Positions 54,502 to 63,266 of a DNA stretch of 64,000 nucleotides are shown here, one piece after another; the stretch's first letter is position 1; each line of letters starts with the position of its first letter. The stretch lies in NCBI RefSeq assembly GCF_018130465.1, contig NZ_JAFCKJ010000016.1, forward strand, positions 124,001 through 188,000, read 5' to 3'. The DNA is from Bradyrhizobium canariense (GTDB lineage: Bacteria; Pseudomonadota; Alphaproteobacteria; Rhizobiales; Xanthobacteraceae). The translations under genes were made by a program, and so were the position numbers. A model generated the notes under the pieces. That model saw only the letters and a program-made list of their open reading frames with translations, was not told where the DNA came from and searched no databases.

Positions 54502-55551
54502 ATGGATGAACACAGACTGGAGCAAGTACAAGCGATCCGCGAGAGTGCGGCCGCGGTGGCTCGCGAGGGTACACTTGAGCGTGTGTGTAAATTGCGCTTT
54601 GCGCCACTTGGCTTCGACCCCGCGGTCTGGAGACGGATGGCTGAATGGGCTGGATTGGGCTCCGCATTCCTGAAAGCCAGGGTGGAGTCGGAATGGGCCT
54701 GATGGAGAGCGTCGCGCTACACGAGGAGCTCGGCCGGGGGCCCGTTGCCGAATCCCTGATCGCCGGGAGCCTGGCAGCTCAGGCGCTGGCTCTCACTAAC
54801 GAACATCGGCTGCTGGAGCGAGTCACCGCAGGCGACACTTGCTGGCGCTCGCTTGGCAAGAAGTGCCGGACGGACCGGGGCTGGGCGACGGGATTGCACA
54901 CTCCAGGCTATTCGCTCCTATGACCGGGGCCGCGGAGCTCTACCTCGTCCCGGTCGCCCAAAAAGGTGGTATTCATCTCCTGCTGTTCAATCCGAACGAA
55001 CTGTCTATCCTTCCACACCTGCAACAGGATGGAACGACAGTTGCGGCTGTTCAAATTCCCGTGGGTCGCGGCCGCGTGGTGTCAGGCAACGTGAAGGACG
55101 GACTGATGCAGGCGCTTGATGAAGCTGCCCTGGCCACTGCCGCGTATCTGCTCGGGCTCGCACAGCGAGCCTTCGAGATCACCCTCGATTACCTCAAACA
55201 AAGGCAGCAGTCGGCCAGCCGCTTGCGGCGTACCAGGCCTTGCAGCATCGGGCAGCCGCCCTGATGATCCAACTTGCCCTGACCCGGGTCAGCATCGAGG
55301 GTGCGCCAATTCAAGCAAAGCGAAGCTCCGACCCGATGACGCGCATCCTGGCGGTCTCGCGGGCCAAAGCAAGAGCAAGCGACACAGCCCTCCCAATGAC
55401 GCGGGAAGCCTTGCAAATGCATGGGGCGATCGGCTGGGCCGACGAATGTGATATCGGTCTGTTCGTGCGCAAAGCGCTTGCGGTTGCAAACCAGTACGGG
55501 TCCGCCTTGGCTCACCGCACCCGCTTTGCGCGATTGGCCGCGTCAGTATAA
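54502..55551 (+). pseudogene. Second acyl-CoA dehydrogenase, frameshifted at three places
   Basis: MDEHRLEQVQAIRESAAAVA starts the gene. It shifts near 54643 to GWIGLRIPESQGGVGMGLME, near 54838 to LALAWQEVPDGPGLGD and DEAALATAAYLLGLAQRAFE, then near 55212 to RAAALMIQLALTRVSIEGAP, and ends ALQMHGAIGWADECDIGLFV (the ACAD C-terminal mark) up to 55551. The full length of about 350 codons remains, so the three small indels are recent in kind. It probably paired with the first ACAD as an alpha/beta heteromer, an arrangement known for steroid-type ACADs. Confidence 0.88.
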
Positions 55552-55590
55552 TGCGCCGCGGGTTCGATCAAGAACCGAGGATGCGAACGC

Positions 55591-56490
55591 TCATGTCAAA
55601 CCGCTGTCAGCCGTAACCCTCTGCACCACGCCGGAAAACTCTTCCACGAGACGAGAAGCCGGCCGTTTTGTTCCTTTCAGCAACCGCGCGACACTTTGCA
55701 GGCTTGGCGCGAACGGACGCGTGACGAGATCATTGGTTCTGGCACCGAGCAGCCCGAGCCCGTCCAGGATCGCGATGCCAGCACCGGCACGGACCAGCTC
55801 GCAGGCGATATTCGACTGCGACGCCTCCACGGCGATGCGTAAGCGTAGATTCGCCTCGGCAAAGGCAATAACGATTGCAGCCCCGATCGACAAATGCGGA
55901 CCAGGACAGATCACCGGCTCGTCGGCAAGATCGGGCGCACTCAATGCATCTTTAGCTGAAAGCCGGTGGCCGACCGGCAGCACGCAGCCGAGGTTCGTCG
56001 TGCAGAGAATAGTGCTCTCAAGGGACGGATCACCGATCGGGCCGACGGTCAGGCCGAGATCAGCTCGCCCTTGGGCGACGCGGGTGACGACCTCCGGCCC
56101 TGTCATCGTTTGAATGACAACCGAGACGTCCGGCCGTTCGGCGCGAAAGCGCCGGACCGCTTGCGGCACAATGGTGTGACCGAAGCCGGTCACGGTCGCA
56201 ACCGTCAGGAGCCCCGCCCGACCGTCGCGAAGCTCAAGCGCCAGCCGTTGGGTGTGCTCGATCGCCGCGAACACGTTCATAACCTCTGCGAAAAGGCTCT
56301 GCGCCTCGCTCGTCGGTTTCAGTCGCTTCTTCTGGCGTACGAACAGCCTGAAGCCGAGACGCTCCTCCGCCTGCTGCAGCATGCGGCTGACCGCCGGCTG
56401 CGAAATATTCAAGGTGATGGCCGCGTTGGTCACCGAGCCTGATTGCATCACGCATCGGAACACGTCCATCTCGCGTACGCTGATTGCCAT
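55591..56490 (-). CDS. LysR-family transcriptional regulator
   Basis: LTTR of 299 residues. The DNA-binding part reads VREMDVFRCVMQSGSVTNAA then LNISQPAVSRMLQQAEERLG. The effector domain has SVVIQTMTGPEVVTRVAQG and IVIAFAEANLRLRI. The ATG at 56490 gives the standard family start; a longer frame beyond it is an extension that would read through the divergent promoter. It faces the HD-domain gene, with a palindrome at 56517 between them, and probably controls module D. Confidence 0.92.
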   Translation of the reverse strand: MAISVREMDVFRCVMQSGSVTNAAITLNISQPAVSRMLQQAEERLGFRLFVRQKKRLKPTSEAQSLFAEVMNVFAAIEHTQRLALELRDGRAGLLTVATVTGFGHTIVPQAVRRFRAERPDVSVVIQTMTGPEVVTRVAQGRADLGLTVGPIGDPSLESTILCTTNLGCVLPVGHRLSAKDALSAPDLADEPVICPGPHLSIGAAIVIAFAEANLRLRIAVEASQSNIACELVRAGAGIAILDGLGLLGARTNDLVTRPFAPSLQSVARLLKGTKRPASRLVEEFSGVVQRVTADSGLT

Positions 56491-56516
56491 ATATAACTCC
56501 AGAGCATGAATTATGA

Positions 56517-56532
56517 TCAAATCGGTATTTGA
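56517..56532. promoter_or_regulatory. Perfect inverted repeat in the LysR/HD divergent promoter
   Basis: TCAAATCGGTATTTGA has 6-base arms that match fully around a 4-base centre. It sits 27 bases before the LysR start codon, within the 93-base gap to the HD gene. The size suits a LysR recognition site controlling both directions. Confidence 0.55.
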
Positions 56533-56583
56533 AACTATGTTATGGGCGGCGGCAACATGGATCGAGACGAATAGTGGTTCTCC

Positions 56584-57300
56584 ATGTATTTCCTTGATCG
56601 ACGCCCGCCCCGCCCTATCACAGACGCCCTGCGCGCGACGGTGCTCGAAGACCTGCCGGAACTTGCGCACATTCGGGATGAAGAACTGCGCCACAAGGCC
56701 ATCGAGGCTTGGGCCTATGCATTGGCCGAAACCGATTTTCCGCGGCTCACCGCCATTCCCGGAGAGGCGACGCCGGGGGTCTTCGCGCTGAAGCGGGGCA
56801 GCCAGGCGGTGCATCTGCGCAGCGTGGCCCGAATCTCGATGGCGATCGCAGACGAGTTTGCCCAGGAATTCCCCGAAGCCGTTGTCGACCGCGACATCGT
56901 TCTTGCGGGTGCACTGCTGCACGATGTCGGCAAAGCCTGGGAGTTCGATCCCGCCAACCGAAGGCGATGGGAGGCAGACAAGTCGCAGGCCGGCTCGCCC
57001 GCACTGCGGCATCCGGTCTACGGCGCCCACGTCTGCATTGCGGTGGGGCTACCAGAAGAAATCGTGCACATCGCACTCGGCCATTCCTACGAGGGCGACC
57101 TGATGCAGCGCAGCCTCGAATGCCTGATCGTCCATCGCGCCGATCACATGTGGTGGTCGATCGCGGGCGGTTTCGGCCTGCTCAAGGCAGAAACAGCGGG
57201 CATGCTCGAAGGCAGAAAAATAACGCCGCGCGGCTTGCGGCCGCCGAAAGAGCGGGAGAGACAGGATGACAAGGGCGAGAGGGCTGACGCGGCGGGTTAG
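56584..57300 (+). CDS. HD-domain protein (putative phosphohydrolase)
   Basis: A 238-residue HD-superfamily protein. HLRSVARISMAIADEF gives the first His, GALLHDVGKAWEFD the HD pair, and HPVYGAHVC and HIALGHSYEGD later metal ligands. Most such proteins hydrolyse nucleotides or phosphates. In this context (LysR, TTT binding proteins, enolase-type enzyme) the link to metabolism is unclear; a hydrolase for a small organic molecule is possible. The binding-protein gene starts inside its last 35 bases. Confidence 0.85.
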   Translation: MYFLDRRPPRPITDALRATVLEDLPELAHIRDEELRHKAIEAWAYALAETDFPRLTAIPGEATPGVFALKRGSQAVHLRSVARISMAIADEFAQEFPEAVVDRDIVLAGALLHDVGKAWEFDPANRRRWEADKSQAGSPALRHPVYGAHVCIAVGLPEEIVHIALGHSYEGDLMQRSLECLIVHRADHMWWSIAGGFGLLKAETAGMLEGRKITPRGLRPPKERERQDDKGERADAAG

Positions 57301-58249
57301 CCTAGGCCTGCTCGGCGCGCTCGCAACTCCCTGGCTGGCCCGCGCGCAGAGCGATTATCCCAACCGGATCATCAAGCTCATCGTGCCCTACGCGGCTGGC
57401 GGGAGCAGCGACGTGGTCGCGCGTTTCATCGCAGAGCGCATGCGCGAGCGGCTGAGGCAGTCGATCGTTATCGAGAACCGGCCTGGCGCGGGCGCGATCA
57501 TCGGGTCGCAATTCGTCGCAAAATCCGTATCCGACGGCTACACGCTGCTGCTCGGCGGCGTATCCACCCACGCGGTGAATCCGCATCTGCGTAAGCTCCT
57601 CCCCTATGACGGGATCAACGACTTCACTTCGCTGGGGCTGATCGGCACCGGACCTCTGGTGGTCTCGGTCAATCCTGGCATGCCCGTGAACAGCCTGCAG
57701 GAACTGATCGCCTATGGCAAAGCGAACCCGACCAAGCTCGCCTACGGTTCTGCGACCGGCGTCATCCTGCATCTCGCCGGCGAGTTGCTGAAGAACATGG
57801 CCGGCTTCGAGATGTTGCATGTTCCCTATAGCGGCAACGGACCGGCGCTGACAGATGTGCTCGGCGGAAGACTGCAGGTGATGATCGACGCTGTCGGCAA
57901 CTCGTCGCCCTACATCGCCGAGGGAAAATTGCGACCCTTGGTCGTCCCATCGCAGCATCGTACGCGGCTGCTGCCGGACGTGCCGAGTTCGGCCGAGGCA
58001 GGCTTGCCCAACTATCAAGTCGAAACATGGTTCGCGCTCTATGGTCCGGCAGCGATTTCGGACGAAACCATCGGCAAGATCAACACGGCACTCAATGCTG
58101 TGCTGCAGGAGCCCGACGCGGTGGCTCAGTTCGCCAAGGTTGGCCTCGAGCCGCGGGCTACGAGCCCGGATCAAGCGGCTGCGCTGCTGAGCGCGGAATC
58201 GGAGAAGTGGGGAGATGTCATCCGTCGGATCGGGCTGCAGGTTGAATAG
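57266..58249 (+). CDS. Tripartite tricarboxylate transporter (Bug) receptor
   Basis: Periplasmic Bug-family binding protein of 327 residues. The signal peptide (about 1-28, ending LARAQS) is followed by YPNRIIKLIVPYAAGGSSDV, the family start, and later IENRPGAGAIIGSQFVA. Bug proteins bind small carboxylates without salt bridges. The ATG at 57266 lies within the HD gene (35-base overlap) after GGGAGAGACAGG. No TctA/TctB genes are in this window, so it is an orphan receptor. Confidence 0.92.
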   Translation: MTRARGLTRRVSLGLLGALATPWLARAQSDYPNRIIKLIVPYAAGGSSDVVARFIAERMRERLRQSIVIENRPGAGAIIGSQFVAKSVSDGYTLLLGGVSTHAVNPHLRKLLPYDGINDFTSLGLIGTGPLVVSVNPGMPVNSLQELIAYGKANPTKLAYGSATGVILHLAGELLKNMAGFEMLHVPYSGNGPALTDVLGGRLQVMIDAVGNSSPYIAEGKLRPLVVPSQHRTRLLPDVPSSAEAGLPNYQVETWFALYGPAAISDETIGKINTALNAVLQEPDAVAQFAKVGLEPRATSPDQAAALLSAESEKWGDVIRRIGLQVE

Positions 58250-58400
58250 GATTCTCGATTGGCTGCCATCGCGGCTTTCGAGTGCGGAAACACGCCTACC
58301 TCGCGACGTCGGCAGGACCGCGCCGTAGCAAATGAATGCGATGGGTCACAAACGAACGCTGCTTCGGGAGCTGCGCAAAAAAAACGTAGGAAGGAAAGCA

Positions 58401-59678
58401 ATGAAAGCACTTGCAAGAATGAGCGTCGCCGTACTCGCTCTCCACGCCACGCCTTATGCGGGCGTGCTTCACGCCGCAGCGGAGTCGTTACCTCAGGGAC
58501 CGCTCGTTGGTGACCAGGATCTGTCGCCGTTCTACCGCTGGAGCGGTGCTTTGCCGGAGAAGCCAGGTGTCATGCTACGCGAGGAGGGCATACCCGATCA
58601 GTCTGAGATCGTTGCGGCCGCAACGGCGAAGAGAATCCTGTACACCTCGACGGACGCAAGGTGGCGATCCGGCATCATTCCAGTTAGCGGCACGCTTTAT
58701 CTTCCAAAGCGAGCCGCGCCACAGGGCGGATGGCCGCTTATTGCCTGGGCGCATGGCACGCTCGGCGCCTCCGACAGGTGTGCCCCGTCCTGGAGCAGGC
58801 ATCGACCGAGGGACGGCGAGTACATCAACAACTGGCTGGAACAAGGGTTCGCCGTCGTTGCGACCGACTATCAAGGTCTCGGCGGACCCGGCCCGCATCC
58901 TTATCTGAACTGGGAGGCAGAAGGACGCTCGGTGCTCGATGCCTCAAGGGCCGCGCTCGAGCAAGGGAACGGTCAGATCGCCAACACCATCATCATCACG
59001 GGTCAGTCGCAGGGCTCCGGTGCCTCCCTCGGGGCAACGCGCCTCGCACCTTCATACGCGCCAGAGCTCAACATCAAGGCATCGATCGCAACCGGCATCG
59101 TTTCTCGGTTTCCCGCGGCAGACCAGAAGCCTTCAGGCGAGCCAAGTTTTGCACGTACCGTTCCGCCGCAACTCAGCCTTCTCATGATGATCGGCGGCGC
59201 TCTTGGGGACGATGCAAAGAAGCCGGACGACCTCGTGACTGAGCCGGGGAAGCCCCTGCTGCAAGCCGCCCGAGAGGGATGTAACGCGGAGCTTGCTCAG
59301 GTCGTTCGCAACAATGGCCTCACTCTGGCAAACAGCCTGAAGGATCCGGAGATCACGGACCGTCTCAGCGCCGTGATAGACATGAGCCCGGTGCAAATGC
59401 CGGTACCGGTCTTTCTCGCGACAGGCCTAGCCGACAAGTCGATCCTACCACAGCGCCAATATGCTGCGGTTGTCGCACTGTGCGCTGCAAGGAGCCATGT
59501 GGTTTGGAAGACCTATGCCGGCGTGAGCCATAACGGAACGGTGCACGCAGCCTATGCTGACGAGCTTGCATTCGTTCAGGCCGCCCTGGCGGGGAAGCCG
59601 ATGCAGTCCAATTGCGCTTCGATTGCCGATCCAGGGCCGGTCGGCGAGCCCTTGCCCGGTTTCAAATTCAACGATTGA
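58401..59678 (+). CDS. Secreted lipase-like alpha/beta hydrolase
   Basis: A 425-residue exported hydrolase resembling secretory (LIP-type) lipases. A signal peptide (about 1-26) precedes a helical segment. The fold appears at WPLIAWAHGTLGASDRCAPS, the elbow ITGQSQGSGASLGAT (G-x-S-x-G) gives the nucleophile, and the acid and His are in LATGLADKS and YAGVSHNGTVH. All triad members are visible. The ATG at 58401 has GGAAGGAAAGC in front. It stands between two Bug-receptor genes, so it may free an acid from an ester or lactone in the periplasm. Confidence 0.88.
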   Translation: MKALARMSVAVLALHATPYAGVLHAAAESLPQGPLVGDQDLSPFYRWSGALPEKPGVMLREEGIPDQSEIVAAATAKRILYTSTDARWRSGIIPVSGTLYLPKRAAPQGGWPLIAWAHGTLGASDRCAPSWSRHRPRDGEYINNWLEQGFAVVATDYQGLGGPGPHPYLNWEAEGRSVLDASRAALEQGNGQIANTIIITGQSQGSGASLGATRLAPSYAPELNIKASIATGIVSRFPAADQKPSGEPSFARTVPPQLSLLMMIGGALGDDAKKPDDLVTEPGKPLLQAAREGCNAELAQVVRNNGLTLANSLKDPEITDRLSAVIDMSPVQMPVPVFLATGLADKSILPQRQYAAVVALCAARSHVVWKTYAGVSHNGTVHAAYADELAFVQAALAGKPMQSNCASIADPGPVGEPLPGFKFND

Positions 59679-59681
59679 GCC

Positions 59682-60671
59682 ATGTCCTCATTGACGCGAA
59701 GAACGATCGTCGGGTCGGGGCTGGCAACCGCGCTTTCTGCTTCGCCGTTGCTGCGAGCAGCCAAGGCGCAGACTTACCCGCAACGACCCGTGAAACTCAT
59801 CGTCCCCTATGCCGCGGGAGGTGCCTCGGACATCATCGCGCGGCTGATTTCATCGGAAATGGAACGTGCCCTGGGCCAGCCCTTCATTGTCGATAATCGC
59901 GGTGGCGGCGCCAGCATGGTCGGCACGCAGGCGGTCGCGACCGCCTCCCCCGACGGCCAGACGATCGGAATGATCGATAGCGCCTTTGTCATTAACCCCG
60001 GGCTGTTTCGCGCGAAGCTTCCCTACAACACCAAGAGCGACTTTGCGCCGATCTCGCTCCTGGCAGCTTCCCCACTCGTTCTCGTCGTACATCCCTCTGT
60101 GGCCGCCAATAGCCTGCGGGAGTTTGTCGCGCTCGCCAAAGCTCAGCCGGGCAAGATCAACTTCGCCTCGGCGGGGCTTGGAACCGCCATTCATTTGGCC
60201 GGAGAGCAACTGCGACAAGCCGCCGAGATCGATATTCTTCATGTGCCCTATCGAGGCGGAGCACCGGCCATTACCGATCTGATTGGCGGTCAGGTCCAAA
60301 TGACGTTTGCCACCGTTGCAGCGATTGGACAGCAGGTCCGTCAGGGCGTGGTCCGTGCCCTGGCCGTTACAGGAGACGGCCGCGTCGCACAGTTGCCGGA
60401 CGTCCCCACGATGGCCGAGGCCGGCTTGCCGGCCGTCGACGCCACGCCAATCTTCGGCCTGGTCGGACCGGCCGCGCTGCCGCCTGTCATCATCGACAAG
60501 CTTGCGGAGGTTGCCGGGAAGGCCTTCAAGGGTGAGGCACTGCGGCTCAGGATGACGGAACTCGGCTTTATTTCCGTTGGCAGCTCGCCGTCGGAATTTG
60601 CAGCACGCATCGATGACGAGATCGCCAAATGGGCCCGTATCGTCGAGAACGGAAATATTCAGCCGGGCTGA
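59682..60671 (+). CDS. Tripartite tricarboxylate transporter (Bug) receptor
   Basis: A second Bug-family receptor, 329 residues, starting three bases after the lipase-like stop. The leader is twin-arginine-like (LTRRTIVGSGLATAL), then YPQRPVKLIVPYAAGGASDI and VDNRGGGASMVGTQAVA. It is only moderately similar to the receptor at 57266, so the two may bind different acids. Membrane partners are again absent. Confidence 0.92.
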   Translation: MSSLTRRTIVGSGLATALSASPLLRAAKAQTYPQRPVKLIVPYAAGGASDIIARLISSEMERALGQPFIVDNRGGGASMVGTQAVATASPDGQTIGMIDSAFVINPGLFRAKLPYNTKSDFAPISLLAASPLVLVVHPSVAANSLREFVALAKAQPGKINFASAGLGTAIHLAGEQLRQAAEIDILHVPYRGGAPAITDLIGGQVQMTFATVAAIGQQVRQGVVRALAVTGDGRVAQLPDVPTMAEAGLPAVDATPIFGLVGPAALPPVIIDKLAEVAGKAFKGEALRLRMTELGFISVGSSPSEFAARIDDEIAKWARIVENGNIQPG

Positions 60672-60703
60672 CCCCTGCCCTCGCTTGCACCCAGTGATCC
60701 GCT

Positions 60704-61849
60704 ATGAAAATCATCGAAATTCATGGTTTCAATCTTAGCTTTCCGCTGGCCGAGCCCATGGGAAACGCACTCAACGTGTTCCGCAAGCGGGACGCGTTGC
60801 TTATCCAGATACGCACAGATAGCGGGCTTTCCGGCTGGGGAGAGGCAGGCAACTCCCCGCACGCCGCCGGCGCGTTCATCCGCGCCCGGTTGGCTGGACT
60901 CATCCTGGGCAAGTCGCCCGCCGAGTATGGCCGCCATTTTCAATCGATGTGCGGCTCGGTCGGGTATGATCGGCGCGGCGCGGCGATGATGGCGATATCG
61001 GCCGTCGACATGGCCTTGCACGATCTTGCTGCGCAAATGCATGGAATCAGCGTAGCAGCACTGATGGGTGGAGCGGTGCGCAACGAAGTGTTTGCTTACG
61101 CAAGCGGACCCTTCGTGCGAATGCAGCCTGATCCCTACCGGGAGTATCAGCGCGAGGTCGATCAGTATCTTTCGCTTAACTTCAAAGCCATAAAGCCCCG
61201 GGGTGGCGTTGAGCCGAGAGCCGACGGCATCATGGCAAACGCGCTTCGCAAGCAGGTGGGCCCTGACATCGGTATCATGGTCGATATCAACCAGAGCTAT
61301 ACCGCGGCCGCCGCCATCCGCGCGGCCAAGTTCATGGAAGATGCCGACCTGCTCTGGATTGAAGAACCAGTACAGCCGGAGGACCTCCCGGGCTATCAAA
61401 CCTTTGTGCGGGCCGCCAAGGTCGCAACGGCTGGAGGAGAAGCGCTCGGAAGCGTGCGCGCCTTTCGCGATTTTCTCGCCGCAGGCACCCTCGATATTCT
61501 TCAACCCGACCTTTCGATATGCGGAGGCTACAGCGGCTTTCGCCAAATTTGGGCGCTCGCGCAGGCCTATGACCTGCCCATCATGCCCCATGTGTTTGGC
61601 ACGACTGTGAACTTCCACGCCTCGCTTCAAATGTCGGCGGTGCTTGAACCGCGCCGTGGCGGAGCCTGCGCCGCGTATCCATTTGTAGAGTGCGACATGA
61701 TGGACAACCCGCTCCTGCGCCTTGCCGGCACACCGTACGTCAGCCGGCATGGCATGCTCGCGATACCGGAAGCCTCTGGAACGGGACTGGACTTGCAGCC
61801 TGAACGGCTCGAGCCATGGATCACCGACTCCTGGTCGGAGCATCTTTAG
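60704..61849 (+). CDS. Mandelate racemase/muconate lactonizing enzyme family protein
   Basis: Enolase-superfamily enzyme of 381 residues. The N-terminal capping domain (about 1-120) is followed by the barrel. Metal ligands can be placed: Asp194 (IMVDINQSY), Glu220 or Glu221 (LLWIEEPVQP) and Glu246 (TAGGEALGS). The catalytic base motif is KPR (Lys164-Arg166), and a later His lies in MPHVFGTT. It should abstract a proton from a carbon next to a carboxylate (racemase, dehydratase or cycloisomerase). The acid is probably what the Bug receptors bind; this is inference. Confidence 0.92.
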   Translation: MKIIEIHGFNLSFPLAEPMGNALNVFRKRDALLIQIRTDSGLSGWGEAGNSPHAAGAFIRARLAGLILGKSPAEYGRHFQSMCGSVGYDRRGAAMMAISAVDMALHDLAAQMHGISVAALMGGAVRNEVFAYASGPFVRMQPDPYREYQREVDQYLSLNFKAIKPRGGVEPRADGIMANALRKQVGPDIGIMVDINQSYTAAAAIRAAKFMEDADLLWIEEPVQPEDLPGYQTFVRAAKVATAGGEALGSVRAFRDFLAAGTLDILQPDLSICGGYSGFRQIWALAQAYDLPIMPHVFGTTVNFHASLQMSAVLEPRRGGACAAYPFVECDMMDNPLLRLAGTPYVSRHGMLAIPEASGTGLDLQPERLEPWITDSWSEHL

Positions 61850-62500
61850 GAAAGATGCACGGCCTCTGGAGCGCTTATTCCTAACGCAATATGCTCTCCC
61901 CAATCGCGTCACAACGATCTCCGGCCCGCCTCAACAGGCCGAATCAAGGATGCGGAAGCGACGGCAATGACCCTCCGCCCGCCCGCACATCGGGCTCGAA
62001 CAATCGATCGGGCCAGACAGCGCCCCTGAAAACGACTTTGACCGGCGGCAGTGAGGGAGCCCGAATTCGGCCTGCCAACCGCCGAAGCCCTCGCATCCAA
62101 TCGCGTGTGGACATGCCCTGCTCGCCACTTGTGGCAGAGAACATCGACATCGGCCAGGCAGGTGACTTGCGTCGTCTACTCTATGATTGCCGCGCCAGGG
62201 CTCTTGTTACGTCTCCCCACTTTTCATTTTCATGCTTCATGAATAATCCGAAATCCGGACCGCACCGTGTACCTACTTCCGCGCCTGTCACTTTGAAGCT
62301 TTTTCGTACGCTCGGGCTCTACAGAACCCGCTCAATGTCAGCAGTCACTTTGGACAAGATATCGGTTGGCGTTCTCGCCGGTGCTAACACCCCGAACCAA
62401 GAAGTCGATCCTCGAGAAAATCAATTCCAACTAGAATTGACCTAAGTTCCCGTCCTGATGGCTGTAGCCGGGAGAGGGCCCCCTCATACCTCGTCGCGCT
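61850..62500. other. About 650 bases with no supportable gene
   Basis: Frames are short and unlike known proteins. One minus-strand segment near 61950-62150 (STRDWMRGLRRLAGRIRA) looks protein-like but is not recognised and has no start with a ribosome site. Confidence 0.45.
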
Positions 62501-62519
62501 TTTCCCATGCAGTGGGAAA
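62501..62519 (-). terminator. Weak hairpin after the HxlR gene
   Basis: TTTCCCA (62501-62507) pairs with TGGGAAA (62513-62519) around a 5-base loop, just past the HxlR stop. There is no T tract on the minus-strand side, so termination is uncertain. Confidence 0.35.
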
Positions 62520-62523
62520 GAAA

Positions 62524-63018
62524 TCATCGTTGATCGAACTTGGTCAGTCGCCACCTCACCAGATCGTCGGCGCCTGGGCCGGCCTGAGGCCGAACATCCC
62601 TCATACGGACCACCTCCCCTGACTTCTCATCCACGAGCGCCAGCTTCACTTGGCGTCCGCTGTTCTTGTTGATGAACTTGAGAGGGGGGCCGGCGTCCCC
62701 GGTAATTCCCCATTTGTCCCCGACCTGGGCAAGCGCCCGAACGACTAGGATGACGTCCCTGCCCTTTTGGGTCAGGAGGTACTCGTAACGATCGGGACCC
62801 GACTGATACTGCCGCCGCTCGATCAGTTCATTTTCCTCAAGGTGCTTGAGGCGGTCGGACAAGGTGGCATGGGTAACATCAGTCGACTTTCTCAAATCCT
62901 CGTATTTGCTCAAACCCAGCGACAGGTCGCGCAGGATCAGAATTGCCCAGCGATCGCCGACGGCATCGAGCACCCCGGCGATCGAACAAGCCATTCCCTC
63001 AAAACTCTTCGAGCGCAT
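62524..63018 (-). CDS. HxlR-family transcriptional regulator
   Basis: A 164-residue winged-helix regulator. CSIAGVLDAVGDRWAILILR holds the N-terminal Cys and first helices, YEDLRKSTDVTHATLSDRLK the recognition region, and ERRQYQSGPDRYEYLLTQKG the wing. A C-terminal tail of about 55 residues is longer than in minimal HxlR proteins. The ATG at 63018 has GGAGGTCCACGC in front; a longer frame to 63354 runs into the neighbour's promoter. Twin palindromes in the promoter suggest control of itself and of the divergent oxidoreductase. HxlR proteins often sense redox stress or quinones. Confidence 0.9.
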   Translation of the reverse strand: MRSKSFEGMACSIAGVLDAVGDRWAILILRDLSLGLSKYEDLRKSTDVTHATLSDRLKHLEENELIERRQYQSGPDRYEYLLTQKGRDVILVVRALAQVGDKWGITGDAGPPLKFINKNSGRQVKLALVDEKSGEVVRMRDVRPQAGPGADDLVRWRLTKFDQR

Positions 63019-63037
63019 CTGCGTGGACCTCCGAATA

Positions 63038-63054
63038 ACTCTTATTACTAGAGT
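63038..63054. promoter_or_regulatory. HxlR operator candidate, copy 1
   Basis: The 17-base ACTCTTATTACTAGAGT has 5-base inverted arms. It lies 20 bases before the HxlR start and is nearly identical to copy 2. Confidence 0.65.
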
Positions 63055-63123
63055 AAAATCGCATGGCCCGCTATCCAACGGCCCGACCAGGACTTCATGC
63101 AAGAATTCACTTGTCTTTTTGCC

Positions 63124-63140
63124 ACTCTTATTATTAGAGT
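63124..63140. promoter_or_regulatory. HxlR operator candidate, copy 2
   Basis: ACTCTTATTATTAGAGT differs from copy 1 at one of 17 bases. The copies are 86 bases apart, in the AT-rich gap between the HxlR and MDR genes, a spacing that would allow cooperative binding or looping. Confidence 0.65.
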
Positions 63141-63266
63141 TACCGAACGCAAGCGCCAACCATTTCCGACAGTTCATTACGAACCTAGCATGGTTTTGTG
63201 TCGAGCCGTCGGCGAACCCATGAGAATAATTGGCGGAATAAGCCATACGGCTCTCGCGGAGGAACA

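Noticed and set aside
58332-58400. N-terminal extension of the lipase-like protein (MNAMGHKRTLL)
   Set aside because: It resembles peptides often mispredicted from a Bradyrhizobium repeat. The ATG at 58401 has a good ribosome site and gives a proper signal peptide.
60659-61912. Minus-strand frame of over 400 codons
   Set aside because: It is the shadow of the enolase-superfamily gene, whose metal ligands are clear on the plus strand.
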